Shown here: positions 15,372 through 22,703 of the stretch, piece after piece
How positions within the stretch are numbered: the stretch's first letter is position 1
How the letters are laid out: every line of letters begins with the position of its first letter
From: Bacillota bacterium
Lineage (GTDB): Bacteria; Bacillota; Clostridia; Christensenellales; Aristaeellaceae
Length of the DNA: 64,000 nt
Assembly: GCA_023415715.1 (NCBI GenBank)
Contig: JAEZJP010000206.1
Location: forward strand, 19,736 to 83,735
Direction of reading: 5' to 3'
The notes under the pieces: generated by a model
The model's database searches: none
What the model saw: only the letters and a program-made list of their open reading frames with translations
What the model was told of the DNA's origin: nothing
Position numbers and translations under genes: made by a program

Positions 15372-16622
15372 TCAAAGGGTTTTCAGCCTGAACACTTTGG
15401 GTTTACTGGCAGTTTTACTGGCAGTTGAAGAAAATTCGTTTTTCTCCAGATATTTTTCGAAAGATGCCAGGGAACCGGCCGCCTTCATTTCGGAAAGGTG
15501 CGTGTATATTTTTAGGGTAGTGGAGGCGTTGGAGTGGCCCATCAAACGCTGCGCGGTTTTGATATCAACGTTCGCTTCATAGAGCATTGTACAATAGGTG
15601 TGGCGCAGATCATGGCAGCGGATGTTCACAAACTTATAATTCGGGCGGTCTTCTTCTTTCACCCAGCGATAATACTTGCCCCCATTGTAGGCAACAGAAA
15701 GGCGGTAATTCACGCTGTCCCAAAGGCGGTCAAAAGCTATTTGGGTCAAGCACTTCCCTTTGGCACTTGCAACAATAGGGCCCTTATCCTTTTTCACGGC
15801 CAAGAGCGCATTATACAAAGGCTTTACGATAGGGATTCTGCGGTATCCAGCTTTCGTTTTCGGAGGGGCGATCACGCACCTACCACCTTCAAACCTCAGG
15901 GATTTATTCACGATGATTTTTTTATATTCCCAGTCAATATCAGTTTCCCAATCAAGGGCGCAGGCTTCACCACGCCGCAGGCCGGCGAACAGCATCAGCA
16001 TGGAAAAGATCCATCCACGGTGCGTATGCGGCATATCGCAGATCAGGTCCATTTCCCAATGCTCCAAAGCGCGGTGGGTATCTTCGGTACCTTCAGGCTC
16101 CTTCAGATCATCGCAAGGATTGTATAAAATGATGCGGTCCTTGCGAGCTGATTCAAAAAGAGAAAATAGAGTATTATATGTCCGCTTGATGGTGCTCTTG
16201 GACATGCCGGAACGCAGATTCAATACCTGCTGCACATCGGTAAGCACAACATCCTTCACACGCTTTTCAATGCCCAATGTATCCACCAGCAGATTTACAT
16301 CGCCCACATACGCCGCATAGGAGTTCGGTTCCACATCGGCCTTGTGGGTTTTAAGCCACTCTTTCCCCCATTGATCCACCGTTTTGCCAAGCTGAGAGAC
16401 ACGCAGGCCCGCTTCCAGATCGCGTTTGAAGGCATTTAGTTTTTGCTTTGCTTCGGCCTGGGTGGTGCCGTAAAACACCTTGCGGTCAGGCTTCCCATTC
16501 TCATCCTTGAAGCGCAGCTCCTTTTGAAAAAGCCCATCCTTGCGCGGAATCATGCGCTGTTTCTTTGGTTTAGCATCCTGCTGTTTTTGCGTGGGAAACT
16601 GAATGATTTTTGCTGCCGGCAT
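15372..16622 (-). CDS. int: Phage integrase (tyrosine recombinase)
   Basis: The 416-aa protein has a basic N-terminal arm-binding region, a SAM-like core-binding domain and a C-terminal catalytic domain. Visible catalytic blocks are GLRRGEA (Arg, about residue 214), HDLRHTY (His-x-x-Arg, about 334), LMGHSNASTT (His, about 361) and the nucleophile Tyr in KIYTHL (about 373). AAGGAGG precedes the ATG. It lies next to attL and catalyses recombination between the tRNA-Arg site and phage attP. Its last codons overlap the paired TTTACTGGCA repeats. No strong terminator follows; an AACCCTT/AAGGGTT hairpin overlaps the stop. Confidence 0.97.
   Translation of the reverse strand: MPAAKIIQFPTQKQQDAKPKKQRMIPRKDGLFQKELRFKDENGKPDRKVFYGTTQAEAKQKLNAFKRDLEAGLRVSQLGKTVDQWGKEWLKTHKADVEPNSYAAYVGDVNLLVDTLGIEKRVKDVVLTDVQQVLNLRSGMSKSTIKRTYNTLFSLFESARKDRIILYNPCDDLKEPEGTEDTHRALEHWEMDLICDMPHTHRGWIFSMLMLFAGLRRGEACALDWETDIDWEYKKIIVNKSLRFEGGRCVIAPPKTKAGYRRIPIVKPLYNALLAVKKDKGPIVASAKGKCLTQIAFDRLWDSVNYRLSVAYNGGKYYRWVKEEDRPNYKFVNIRCHDLRHTYCTMLYEANVDIKTAQRLMGHSNASTTLKIYTHLSEMKAAGSLASFEKYLEKNEFSSTASKTASKPKVFRLKTL
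15402..15423 (+). repeat. Left-end pair of TTTACTGGCA decamers (candidate integrase arm sites)
   Basis: TTTACTGGCA occurs at 15402-15411 and 15414-15423, 12 bases apart, inside the integrase 3' end where it codes TASKTASK. The same decamer pair with the same 12-base spacing is found at the other phage end (55711-55732). Confidence 0.75.
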
Positions 16623-16700
16623 GGTGCTTCCTCCTTGATTATCAGATCACAATGCCATATAATGAGATGGCAAAGCCTAGTGACGGCCGGGGATTGCAAG

Positions 16701-16728
16701 CCCGCTTCGGTGTAGTGACCGGAGCGGG
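16701..16728 (-). terminator. Hairpin between the secreted-protein gene and integrase
   Basis: CCCGCTTCGGT (16701-16711) pairs with ACCGGAGCGGG (16718-16728). It lies just after the stop of the minus-strand gene at 16735. Its T run is better on the plus strand, so its direction is uncertain. Confidence 0.45.
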
Positions 16729-16734
16729 TATTAT

Positions 16735-17265
16735 TTATTTTTCAGGAGGGTATATCACTAACATCATTGTGTTTATTGGTGTAACAGTAAATTTGAAAAT
16801 GAATCCATCTTTGTTAACCTCGCACACCTTACCAAACAGAGGGTCAGGTTCAATATTTTGAATTAGGTATACCAGTACAGCAAGAGATTTTTCAGCATTA
16901 TAGCCGGAAAACGCCATCTGAAAACAAAGCATCATTTCAGTAGCTTTACTTTTCACATATGCATTGCTCGGGTCAAGAGATAACAAATATGATGTAAGGT
17001 GACCATCTGTATACGTTATGCTGAAATCAAACCCATTTGATGGGGAATAGTTCACAGTAACAATCTTACTTCCGTCTTCATTATCATTGGATTCAATTTC
17101 AAAATCCTGACTGACTGTGATTACGCCGTTTGTGTCAAGATATTTGTAGTAGTTATCAACCAAAGTCACATCATCAAGCGCAGGAAAGTTTGCTGGTTCG
17201 GCAAAGGAGACTGAAGAAAAGAGAAAAAGAAAAGCTAAGAATACCAAACAGGTTGACCTTTTCAT
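16735..17265 (-). CDS. Secreted prophage protein of unknown function
   Basis: The 176-aa protein has a clear signal peptide (MKRSTCLVFLAFLFLFSSVSFA, AxA-like cut) and a mature part of alternating beta strands ending in VTPINTMMLVIYPPEK. I recognise no family. It sits in the lysogeny region between integrase and repressor on the same strand, the usual place for genes expressed by the lysogen. A role in altering the host surface or environment is possible but unproven. Confidence 0.75.
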   Translation of the reverse strand: MKRSTCLVFLAFLFLFSSVSFAEPANFPALDDVTLVDNYYKYLDTNGVITVSQDFEIESNDNEDGSKIVTVNYSPSNGFDFSITYTDGHLTSYLLSLDPSNAYVKSKATEMMLCFQMAFSGYNAEKSLAVLVYLIQNIEPDPLFGKVCEVNKDGFIFKFTVTPINTMMLVIYPPEK

Positions 17266-17316
17266 ATGTACACCCCTTCTATCATCACGGCATCAAGGCC
17301 GTGGTAATCTACCTGC

Positions 17317-17478
17317 TCACCAACGGAATATCCAGAATCCATATGCCATGCGAACGACAACATACGTCCATGCGCCGCAGCCTTCGCATAAGTCAAGATC
17401 GCCGGAAAGAATGACGTCACGTTTTGATAGGTCAGTGTTATTTAATTTGTTGTAACATTTCAAACAGTATTCAGCCAT
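17317..17478 (-). CDS. Small Cys-rich (zinc-ribbon-like) phage protein
   Basis: The 53-aa product contains YCLKCYNKLN near its start and DLDLCEGCGAW further on, two CxxC knuckles suited to bind one zinc. Proteins of this form are common small genes in clostridial prophages; their function is unknown. GGAG lies eight bases before the ATG at 17478; the longer frame upstream has no ribosome site. A TATAAT on the minus strand (17555-17560) could be its -10. Confidence 0.7.
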   Translation of the reverse strand: MAEYCLKCYNKLNNTDLSKRDVILSGDLDLCEGCGAWTYVVVRMAYGFWIFRW

Positions 17479-17636
17479 GATCACTTCTCCAATCATACAG
17501 AAAAACCCTAGTTTTACACATATTAATAAACAAAATACTTTCAATATGTTGATAATTATACTACAATACTAATACTAGAAATAGCCGGGAAGCGGGCGGT
17601 ACCGATGGCCTGATGTGTGCAACCCTGGGAACGCAA

Positions 17637-17665
17637 TTGCGTAGTGAAGCGGAAAGAGGTACAAT
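17637..17665 (+). promoter_or_regulatory. Candidate promoter of the 36-codon gene
   Basis: TTGCGT (17637-17642), 17 bases and TACAAT (17660-17665) point at the small gene starting 37 bases downstream. Confidence 0.5.
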
Positions 17666-17701
17666 ATACGCAAACAAGCGTTCGTGTATGGAGGTACAAC
17701 C

Positions 17702-17812
17702 ATGGATTATAAGGCGGCAATTATCCAGTTACTTGATAAATTCGGGGATGAGAATACGCTCCAAAGAATCTATAAATTCATTGAACGGTTGTACTGTACA
17801 ATCAAGGGGTAA
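17702..17812 (+). CDS. 36-aa protein, single-gene unit beside the repressor
   Basis: ATG is preceded by GGAGG. The product MDYKAAIIQLLDKFGDENTLQ... is a charged amphipathic helix pair with no membrane segment. It has its own candidate promoter and a strong terminator, and is transcribed toward the convergent repressor gene. Short proteins with a similar leucine/isoleucine pattern occur near repressors in other Firmicutes prophages, without known function. Confidence 0.65.
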   Translation: MDYKAAIIQLLDKFGDENTLQRIYKFIERLYCTIKG

Positions 17813-17817
17813 AAACT

Positions 17818-17854
17818 GCGGGCCGAATTAAAGGCCCGCTTTATATATTTTTTC
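17818..17854 (+). terminator. Terminator of the 36-codon gene
   Basis: GCGGGCC (17818-17824) pairs with GGCCCGC (17833-17839), followed by TTTATATATTTTTT. It overlaps the end of the convergent repressor gene. Confidence 0.85.
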
Positions 17855-18196
17855 AATCATTTTTTTAAACATGAGCCATTCATCGTCGCCCAACTTTGCA
17901 AAGGCCTTCATAATATTCTTGGCATATTCATTTTCACCGGCCATCACTTTATCTACAAGTTCTTCATCGGTATCAGGCGGGAGGTACATTTGGCCTATCC
18001 CGTCTTTTAACCATGCGTAGCTGACACCATAGGTAGCACATATGAGCTTTATTATTGATTCAGGAGGTACAACCCTTCCAAGCTCAATATTGCTTATTGC
18101 ATCACGAGATATGCCCATCTTATTACCAAATTCAAGCTGGTTTATCTTTGGTTTCTGAGCCTTACGTATCTCTTTTACTCTTTCGTGTATATTCAT
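17828..18196 (-). CDS. cI-like phage repressor (XRE helix-turn-helix)
   Basis: The 122-aa protein has an N-terminal XRE domain: VKEIRKAQKPKINQLEFGNK is followed by GISRDAISNIELGRVVPPES, which holds the recognition helix. A short acidic C-terminal helical part completes it. There is no LexA-like protease domain, so induction would need another signal or antirepressor. ATG at 18196 follows an AGAGG site; the GTG four codons earlier is less likely. It is divergent from the early operon and surrounded by TGTGTTGA half-sites, so it should repress the early promoter and control its own. Confidence 0.92.
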   Translation of the reverse strand: MNIHERVKEIRKAQKPKINQLEFGNKMGISRDAISNIELGRVVPPESIIKLICATYGVSYAWLKDGIGQMYLPPDTDEELVDKVMAGENEYAKNIMKAFAKLGDDEWLMFKKMIEKIYKAGL

Positions 18197-18223
18197 TTTA
18201 TATACCACCTCTTTCAGAAAGCA

Positions 18224-18252
18224 AGTATAACAAAAATAATTGTGGTAGTCAA
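18224..18252 (-). promoter_or_regulatory. Repressor promoter (PRM-like)
   Basis: On the minus strand TTGACT (18247-18252), 17 bases and TATACT (18224-18229) drive the repressor gene. The -35 overlaps an operator half-site. Confidence 0.8.
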
Positions 18253-18318
18253 CACAAAAATATATAGTAATGTGTTGACACCGGAATTTTATTGTATTAT
18301 AATTCGCATATCAACACA
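18249..18318. promoter_or_regulatory. Three operator half-sites TGTGTTGA / TCAACACA
   Basis: TCAACACA at 18249-18256, its inverted copy TGTGTTGA at 18271-18278, and TCAACACA again at 18311-18318. The first overlaps the repressor -35, the second the early -35 and the third lies just downstream of the early -10. This is the arrangement expected of a phage genetic switch. Confidence 0.75.
18275..18303 (+). promoter_or_regulatory. Early promoter (PR-like), consensus
   Basis: TTGACA (18275-18280), 17 bases and TATAAT (18298-18303) match the sigma-A consensus exactly and read into the early genes. Confidence 0.88.
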
Positions 18319-18336
18319 TTATGTGAGGTGAAAACA

Positions 18337-18474
18337 GTGGATAAGGACGAAAAACAGAAAATTCTTGAGATGCTGGAAAAGCTTCCAAAGGAAGCGCAGC
18401 AGTTTATGCTCGGATACGCGGCCGGCGTGATCGCCAAGAGCGCCGATCAAGATAACGAAAAAGACTGCGCGTAA
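18337..18474 (+). CDS. Small early protein (45 aa), Cro position
   Basis: A GTG start with GAGGTG seven bases upstream begins a 45-aa, Lys/Glu-rich helical product (DKDEKQKILEMLEKLPKEAQ...). It is the first gene after the early promoter, the position of cro in many phages, but no helix-turn-helix can be seen in it. It may be a small regulator or a leader product. Confidence 0.65.
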   Translation: MDKDEKQKILEMLEKLPKEAQQFMLGYAAGVIAKSADQDNEKDCA

Positions 18475-18530
18475 ACGGCCGCACTGTATCGACATTCATG
18501 ATGTACACAAGAAAAGCGAGGAGGCAGAAA

Positions 18531-18842
18531 ATGAAAAAGGCATTCATGATTTCTTTGGTTATCATCCTGATGGCAATGGCAATGACAGCCCAAGGGCAAA
18601 GCGGATTCGCTGCGGATATCAGCGGACTGGTGCAGGACCTGAACAACGGCGCAATCGCAGTGGTAGAGATCAACGGGGAAATGGTTTTCGTGGTCGACGC
18701 CGATGAAGTGAGCCTATACATCCATGATCCGAGCACAAACGAACTGCAAAGCGTGAGCGTGGATGAACTGGAAGCGCAAGGCTTCAAACTCTGCTATGTG
18801 ATCTATGACGATGTGTACCAGCTGGAAGATTTGATCAACTAA
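18531..18842 (+). CDS. Exported early phage protein of unknown function
   Basis: The 103-aa frame starts at an ATG six bases after GAGGAGG. An N-terminal signal segment (MKKAFMISLVIILMAMAMTA) is followed by an acidic beta-rich domain with repeated Val/Asp strands (IAVVEINGEMVFVVDADEV). An earlier in-frame ATG at 18498 has no site. I recognise no family. It could act at the envelope, for example in superinfection control. Confidence 0.7.
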   Translation: MKKAFMISLVIILMAMAMTAQGQSGFAADISGLVQDLNNGAIAVVEINGEMVFVVDADEVSLYIHDPSTNELQSVSVDELEAQGFKLCYVIYDDVYQLEDLIN

Positions 18843-18889
18843 AGAAGCGGAGGACGGTGGAGGAAGTACGGAAGAAGGGAGGAACGCAC

Positions 18890-19087
18890 ATGAAACCTTT
18901 ATCTACGACAAAAGCGACAGAACAAACACAAATCGAACGTTCCGCTGATGAGATGGCTAGACGTATTGTTGAATTGGCACTTGAAAGTAAAAACGTCAAC
19001 GAAGTTGTTAGGTTATCAGAAGCTCTCGTGAAACTGTCAGCAATTAATCAGAAGTTATGGCCGCTTAGCCAGATTCTGCAGAAATGA
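18890..19087 (+). CDS. Small helical early protein (65 aa)
   Basis: GGGAGG lies seven bases before the ATG. The product is two amphipathic helices (ADEMARRIVELALESKN, VVRLSEALVKLSAINQKLW). Its last 33 bases overlap, tail to tail, the minus-strand membrane protein gene. Function unknown. Confidence 0.65.
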   Translation: MKPLSTTKATEQTQIERSADEMARRIVELALESKNVNEVVRLSEALVKLSAINQKLWPLSQILQK

Positions 19088-19624
19088 TATCGCTTCCTGT
19101 AATGCTTGCGGCTTAAAAAATACCCATAAAGCGGCGAATACAACACCAGCAAGCCAATACAGACCTTGCAAAACTTTCAACACGGCGCCATCCGGGTTGG
19201 CACCCAAGGAAGCAAACGATTTAGTGGGAAGGTAAACGATAAGGCTAATCCAGTACAGGGGGTTAATGGCATCTAAAGCACGTCCACGGTAAGTGCCGAT
19301 GGCTTCATGAAACCCGGCGTAAGTACCTTGAACATGCTCCTGTATCCTGGATGGATAGTATGCATACATACCAATAAACCCGGATACCGCATTTCCATAT
19401 CCGGTAGGTTGCGTGAGATATAAACCCTTCTCCTTCACTCCCGCTGCCTTCATCATGCGTATGGTTCTATCCTTGGACCGTGCCAGCTTCTTATCCCAGC
19501 CAGTGTCGCTTGTTGCTACCCATTTCTCGTAACTGCTGCACTGGAGAGCAAGATACCATGCGTTAGCCAGATTTATGATTCCCTTGGTAGCTACGATTAT
19601 TATGGCATAAATCCACCACTGCAT
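19055..19624 (-). CDS. Prophage membrane protein on the lysogen-type strand
   Basis: The 189-aa protein has an N-terminal hydrophobic helix (MQWWIYAIIIVATKGIINLA), a central soluble part and two C-terminal hydrophobic helices (about residues 127-143 and 162-178). I chose ATG at 19624, which follows AGGGAG; the open frame extends 99 codons further upstream but that part is antisense to other genes and lacks a site. It has its own promoter with an inverted repeat and opposes the early operon, as expected of a lysogenic-conversion or superinfection-exclusion gene. That role is inferred from position and topology. Confidence 0.72.
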   Translation of the reverse strand: MQWWIYAIIIVATKGIINLANAWYLALQCSSYEKWVATSDTGWDKKLARSKDRTIRMMKAAGVKEKGLYLTQPTGYGNAVSGFIGMYAYYPSRIQEHVQGTYAGFHEAIGTYRGRALDAINPLYWISLIVYLPTKSFASLGANPDGAVLKVLQGLYWLAGVVFAALWVFFKPQALQEAISFLQNLAKRP

Positions 19625-19641
19625 TATACACAACTCCCTTC

Positions 19642-19678
19642 TGTCCCAAATAATACCACGGATAGATGGGACAAGCAA
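19642..19678 (-). promoter_or_regulatory. Promoter with inverted-repeat operator for the membrane protein gene
   Basis: On the minus strand TTGCTT (19673-19678), 17 bases and TATTAT (19650-19655). TGTCCCA (19642-19648) and TGGGACA (19667-19673) are perfect 7-base inverted arms flanking the -10. The motif differs from the TGTGTTGA sites of the main switch. Confidence 0.6.
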
Positions 19679-19853
19679 GGACACCAACGGAGGCGGTACC
19701 GGATGGGCTGCCAATATGTGAACTTCATCCCCTGGGGCCGGGACGATGGGGCCGAACAATGCAAACTGGACGGCCAACAATGCGACAGATTGCAGCAGGG
19801 TCAATGCCGGTTTAAGCAGGTGAATGAAAAAAGCAAGCAGGGAGGCGCAGCGC

Positions 19854-20075
19854 ATGAACGATCCTTTGGAAGGATGGCCGACGATGATGAGCATCAATAC
19901 GCTGGCCGACCTGCTTGACATCAGCTATGACACAGCACGGAAGCATGTACAGGATATGCCGCATACCAACGTCGGGTTCGGGACGCAACGGGAGAACCTG
20001 CGGGTGAGCAAAGAAGCGGTGCGGGCCAGGTTCTTCCCGGAGACGGTCAAGGCGAATCTTCGGATTGTGAGGTAG
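19854..20075 (+). CDS. Helix-turn-helix, excisionase-like DNA-binding protein
   Basis: The 73-aa protein contains MSINTLADLLDISYDTARKH, a MerR/Xis-type helix-turn-helix, followed by a basic wing (LRVSKEAVRARF). ATG at 19854 follows GGGAGG; an upstream in-frame ATG does not. Early position and size suit an excisionase or an early regulator. A second candidate of the same type is at 20860. Confidence 0.72.
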   Translation: MNDPLEGWPTMMSINTLADLLDISYDTARKHVQDMPHTNVGFGTQRENLRVSKEAVRARFFPETVKANLRIVR

Positions 20076-20079
20076 GGGC

Positions 20080-20250
20080 ATGGAATTCTTGCAGTTGACA
20101 CCGGAAGCGCAAAAACATGCGTATCAGGGGTACGTGAAGGCCATGGATGATGATCTGAACCGGGATCATGTGGTGTCTATGGAGGCCTACGGGCAGGAAG
20201 CCAACTGGGACGGGCTGGACTTTGATGCAGACGGGAACGCCATACCGTAA
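20080..20250 (+). CDS. Small acidic phage protein (56 aa)
   Basis: The start lies four bases after the previous stop; the ribosome site (GGTAGGGGC) is modest. The product begins MEFLQLTPEAQKHAYQGYVK and ends in an Asp-rich tail (GLDFDADGNAIP). Codon use is like the neighbours. Function unknown. Confidence 0.6.
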   Translation: MEFLQLTPEAQKHAYQGYVKAMDDDLNRDHVVSMEAYGQEANWDGLDFDADGNAIP

Positions 20251-20291
20251 AAACCCTGAAATCCATGAAAGGGTGGCAGTGAAGGACTGGA

Positions 20292-20340
20292 CCTCCTACC
20301 GCCGCCTGCGGGCGGCACCTTCCCCTCCAGGGGAAGGCTT
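20292..20340. repeat. REP-like double-hairpin element, copy 1
   Basis: Two adjacent palindromes: GCCGCC-TGCG-GGCGGC (20301-20316) and CCTTCCCC-tcca-GGGGAAGG (20318-20337). The same two-palindrome unit recurs at 22211-22310 and 28781-28880. The intergenic stretch 20251-20417 holds nothing else recognisable. Confidence 0.75.
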
Positions 20341-20417
20341 TGGGGAAAACGGTGAGTGAAGGCCACCGATGATATAAACGGATTATCGGCCAAGTACAAA
20401 AGAAAGGAGGCGAAGGC

Positions 20418-20591
20418 ATGCAGAGCGCGCTTCCGCTATTCATTATCCCGGGCGCCGTGCAGCTGGCCCCGCCGTTCCCACTCCTGCGGCCGGAGCCGGA
20501 TCAGCGCCGGCGAGTGATCAATCATCCTCCCTTCGAAGAGCAGAACCGCCCTTATGCTATTCGTTTCACCGTTTGCGCCACGGGAGGCTAG
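20418..20591 (+). CDS. Small Pro/Arg-rich phage protein (57 aa)
   Basis: A strong AAAGGAGG site lies nine bases before the ATG. The product is Pro- and Arg-rich (PFPLLRPEPDQRRRVI). No family is recognised. The ribosome site is the main support. Confidence 0.5.
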   Translation: MQSALPLFIIPGAVQLAPPFPLLRPEPDQRRRVINHPPFEEQNRPYAIRFTVCATGG

Positions 20592-20618
20592 GTACGCAGT
20601 AAGGAGTGAACGGGAAGA

Positions 20619-20729
20619 ATGATATCCCGCCATGGCGCTCCCTTTGCCGGGCGGGTGAAAGCCTCCGCCACGCGGAGGACGCAGCGAGAACCACAACCAT
20701 CAGCTGATGTAGGAAGTGAAGGCCCATGA
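20619..20729 (+). CDS. Possible 36-aa basic peptide
   Basis: An ATG with a distant AAGGAG begins a short basic frame (MISRHGAPFAGRVKASATRR). Support is weak: the spacing is long and no homologue is known. The following 20730-20859 has no clear gene but holds a CCCCGCCG/CGGCGGGG hairpin at 20808-20836. Confidence 0.25.
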   Translation: MISRHGAPFAGRVKASATRRTQREPQPSADVGSEGP

Positions 20730-20859
20730 AGAAGCTGACAAACAAGTAGAGAAAAAGGAACCAGCCAGCGGGCCTGACGGCCCAAACGATCTTCAAAATG
20801 TACAAGTCCCCGCCGCCATACAACATGACGGCGGGGATAAAACAAGAGGAGGGTCAACG

Positions 20860-21045
20860 GTGAAGGGAACGCCACTTCTCAGGGTTAAGGGGATTGCCCA
20901 GGACCTGGATGTATCCGAATCGACCATCAGGCGGGCGATCAAGGAAAAGGAACTGGCTGCCATCAAGGTGCGGGGACAGTATAGGATCCGGCAGGATGAT
21001 TACAGCAAGTACCAGGATACTTGCAAGGCCAGGGCGCAGGCGTAG
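20860..21045 (+). CDS. Excisionase-family DNA-binding protein
   Basis: GTG follows GAGGAGG by seven bases. The 61-aa product contains LLRVKGIAQDLDVSESTIRR and then AIKEKELAAIKVRGQYRIRQDDY, the compact winged helix-turn-helix (HTH_17) of excisionases. It probably directs excisive recombination with the integrase, or regulates early genes. The frame is open further upstream but without a ribosome site. Confidence 0.78.
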   Translation: MKGTPLLRVKGIAQDLDVSESTIRRAIKEKELAAIKVRGQYRIRQDDYSKYQDTCKARAQA

Positions 21046-21076
21046 GAGCTGCGGACTATCACGAAGGAGGAAAAAT

Positions 21077-21463
21077 ATGAAAAAGGTTCTTTTGGTTCTC
21101 TGTTTGGTTGCCCTGCTGTTTGCACTGGTTGGGTGCACGGAGGCCCAAAGGGTATCCGAGAATGTATCCAAAGAGGCAGACAATTTCAATGTGACGCGCC
21201 GATTCATCGCAATCAATGCACGCACTGACAAGCCAATCCTTGAGATCATCGGAAACATGTCCATACAGAAGGCATCAGATGGTGATGTGGATATCATTGT
21301 TGAGGTCGGGCCGGGCCTCTATAAAAAACATTTTGTCAGTCTAAATAGCTGGACGATCTATTCCGTCGAGGACATCAGTGGCGCGTACGTCGACAAGTAC
21401 CACTATGAGGTCAATATCTTGCCGGAAATGATCGTACCTATCACTTTTACCAACAGCCGCTGA
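21077..21463 (+). CDS. Phage beta-sandwich lipoprotein
   Basis: The 128-aa protein has a lipoprotein signal with lipobox LVGC (Cys near residue 20). The mature part contains SKEADNFNVTRRFIAINART and YEVNILPEMIVPITFTNSR, which I recognise from a small beta-sandwich lipoprotein common in the early regions of Firmicutes siphophages. AAGGAGG precedes the ATG. It should be anchored on the outer face of the host membrane; superinfection immunity is a plausible but unproven role. Confidence 0.85.
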   Translation: MKKVLLVLCLVALLFALVGCTEAQRVSENVSKEADNFNVTRRFIAINARTDKPILEIIGNMSIQKASDGDVDIIVEVGPGLYKKHFVSLNSWTIYSVEDISGAYVDKYHYEVNILPEMIVPITFTNSR

Positions 21464-21499
21464 TGATGCCCAGCTTGGAGCCGGGAGAAGGATAAACAA

Positions 21500-22207
21500 A
21501 TGAATGAAAACGTTGGAAATATTGTGGTGATTGTAGGCATGCTCATGCTGATTGCCGGGGTATGCTGGGCGGCCATCTGGCTGCCGGGACGCAAGGAGCG
21601 GAAGGAAGCGCGGGAAAAAAGAAAACTGGAAGGGATGTTTCCGACGCCGCCAGGAAAGATTGCGACACCGCCTGAGAATGTCAAGCCGCGAATTCAGGTC
21701 AAGAAGGAAGGCGTTAAAGAATTAGGTGATGCGATGGATGTAGCGGCCATAGCGGCTGGAGAATTTGGAAAAAGTCTCAATGATACAATGCAGGCGCAGG
21801 ATGAAGCCACGGAGGAAGTGGAAACCGTGGAAGCCTGCCGGCCACTGGATAAGCCAGATCTACCTGAGGTGGTGGAGGATGATCACCAGCAGCAGGAAGC
21901 CAGCAGCCACCTGGGATACGATGCGCAAGAGATTAATCCGGTGGACAAGCCCGACGTGGTGACCATCACCAATCCCATAAAGCTCAGCCAGCGGGAAGCA
22001 CTGAAGGCCGGGAACGACAACAGGGCAGCGACAGGGCAGGCACACGCGGAGCTTACAGCAATGGACCTTCGTGAAGAAGCCTTGAGCCAGGATGAAGTGG
22101 CAGCGCTTCACGGGTACGCCAACAGGGACAGCATGCGCCGGGCGCTCAAGCGGTACGGGTACGGGCTGGACGGGAAGAAAAAGGCGCAGGCACAGGAGGC
22201 GTCGTGA
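21500..22207 (+). CDS. Single-pass membrane protein with acidic tail and C-terminal HTH-like segment
   Basis: The 235-aa protein has one N-terminal helix (IVVIVGMLMLIAGVCWAAIWL) followed by a basic stop-transfer run (GRKERKEAREKRK), so the long tail is cytoplasmic. The tail is acidic and low-complexity in the middle, and ends LSQDEVAALHGYANRDSMRRALKRYG, which resembles a helix-turn-helix. No family is recognised. A membrane tether that binds DNA is possible. Confidence 0.72.
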   Translation: MNENVGNIVVIVGMLMLIAGVCWAAIWLPGRKERKEAREKRKLEGMFPTPPGKIATPPENVKPRIQVKKEGVKELGDAMDVAAIAAGEFGKSLNDTMQAQDEATEEVETVEACRPLDKPDLPEVVEDDHQQQEASSHLGYDAQEINPVDKPDVVTITNPIKLSQREALKAGNDNRAATGQAHAELTAMDLREEALSQDEVAALHGYANRDSMRRALKRYGYGLDGKKKAQAQEAS

Positions 22208-22210
22208 TAA

Positions 22211-22310
22211 CTCCTTTCGGCGCTTTGCGCCACCTCCCTCAAGAGGGAGGCTTACGGGGAACTCCTTACGACGTCTGCGGGCGGCACCTATCCCACAGGT
22301 GGAGGCTTAA
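22211..22310. repeat. REP-like double-hairpin element, copy 2 (tandem, second half degenerate)
   Basis: GGCGC-TTT-GCGCC (22219-22231) and CCTCCCTC-aa-GAGGGAGG (22233-22250) form the first unit; a decayed second unit with CTGCGGGCGGCACC follows. It fills the gap between two early genes. Confidence 0.7.
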
Positions 22311-22330
22311 ATACAAAGGAGGCTGGGAAC

Positions 22331-22690
22331 GTGCGGGAAGCTACAAACATGGATTTGAAGGCGGCTGTGATGCCGGGCACGGTTGTATTGCGGTACATCC
22401 TGACGCGGGAGCAGGTTGAGGAACTGGCGGACAAGCTGCCCAGCGCCATCAAGACGCAGCGCAAGGTGGTAAAGCACATCATCGGGGAAATGAAACGGAT
22501 GGCGGAGGGTGACACGCTGTATATTGAAGCCGTTTCTGCCGATGGGAAAACAACGGTCGGGCTTCACCGGATCACCAATGTCAAGGGCAGCGTGGCGATT
22601 AAAGAGATCCAAAGCGATTTGCCGCTGAATGTGGTGCGGAGGTATCTGGCGGTCAAGGGGATCGTGCACAGTGACGAGATATGCGCATGA
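22331..22690 (+). CDS. Phage protein of unknown function (119 aa)
   Basis: A GTG start with GGAGG eight bases upstream fits best. The product has a helical N-terminal half (LTREQVEELADKLPSAIKTQ) and a beta-rich middle (GDTLYIEAVSADGKTTVGLHRI). No family is recognised. A GC-rich hairpin follows at 22704-22734. Confidence 0.7.
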   Translation: MREATNMDLKAAVMPGTVVLRYILTREQVEELADKLPSAIKTQRKVVKHIIGEMKRMAEGDTLYIEAVSADGKTTVGLHRITNVKGSVAIKEIQSDLPLNVVRRYLAVKGIVHSDEICA

Positions 22691-22703
22691 AAGCAAAAAA
22701 AGA

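Noticed and set aside
19625..19921. N-terminal extension of the 19055-19624 membrane protein to 19921
   Set aside because: The extra 99 codons run through the promoter/operator region and antisense to the gene at 19854, without a ribosome site.
20177..20875. Minus-strand frames of 70-95 aa
   Set aside because: They are antisense to plus-strand phage genes or the REP-like palindromes, with low-complexity Pro/Arg content and no ribosome sites.
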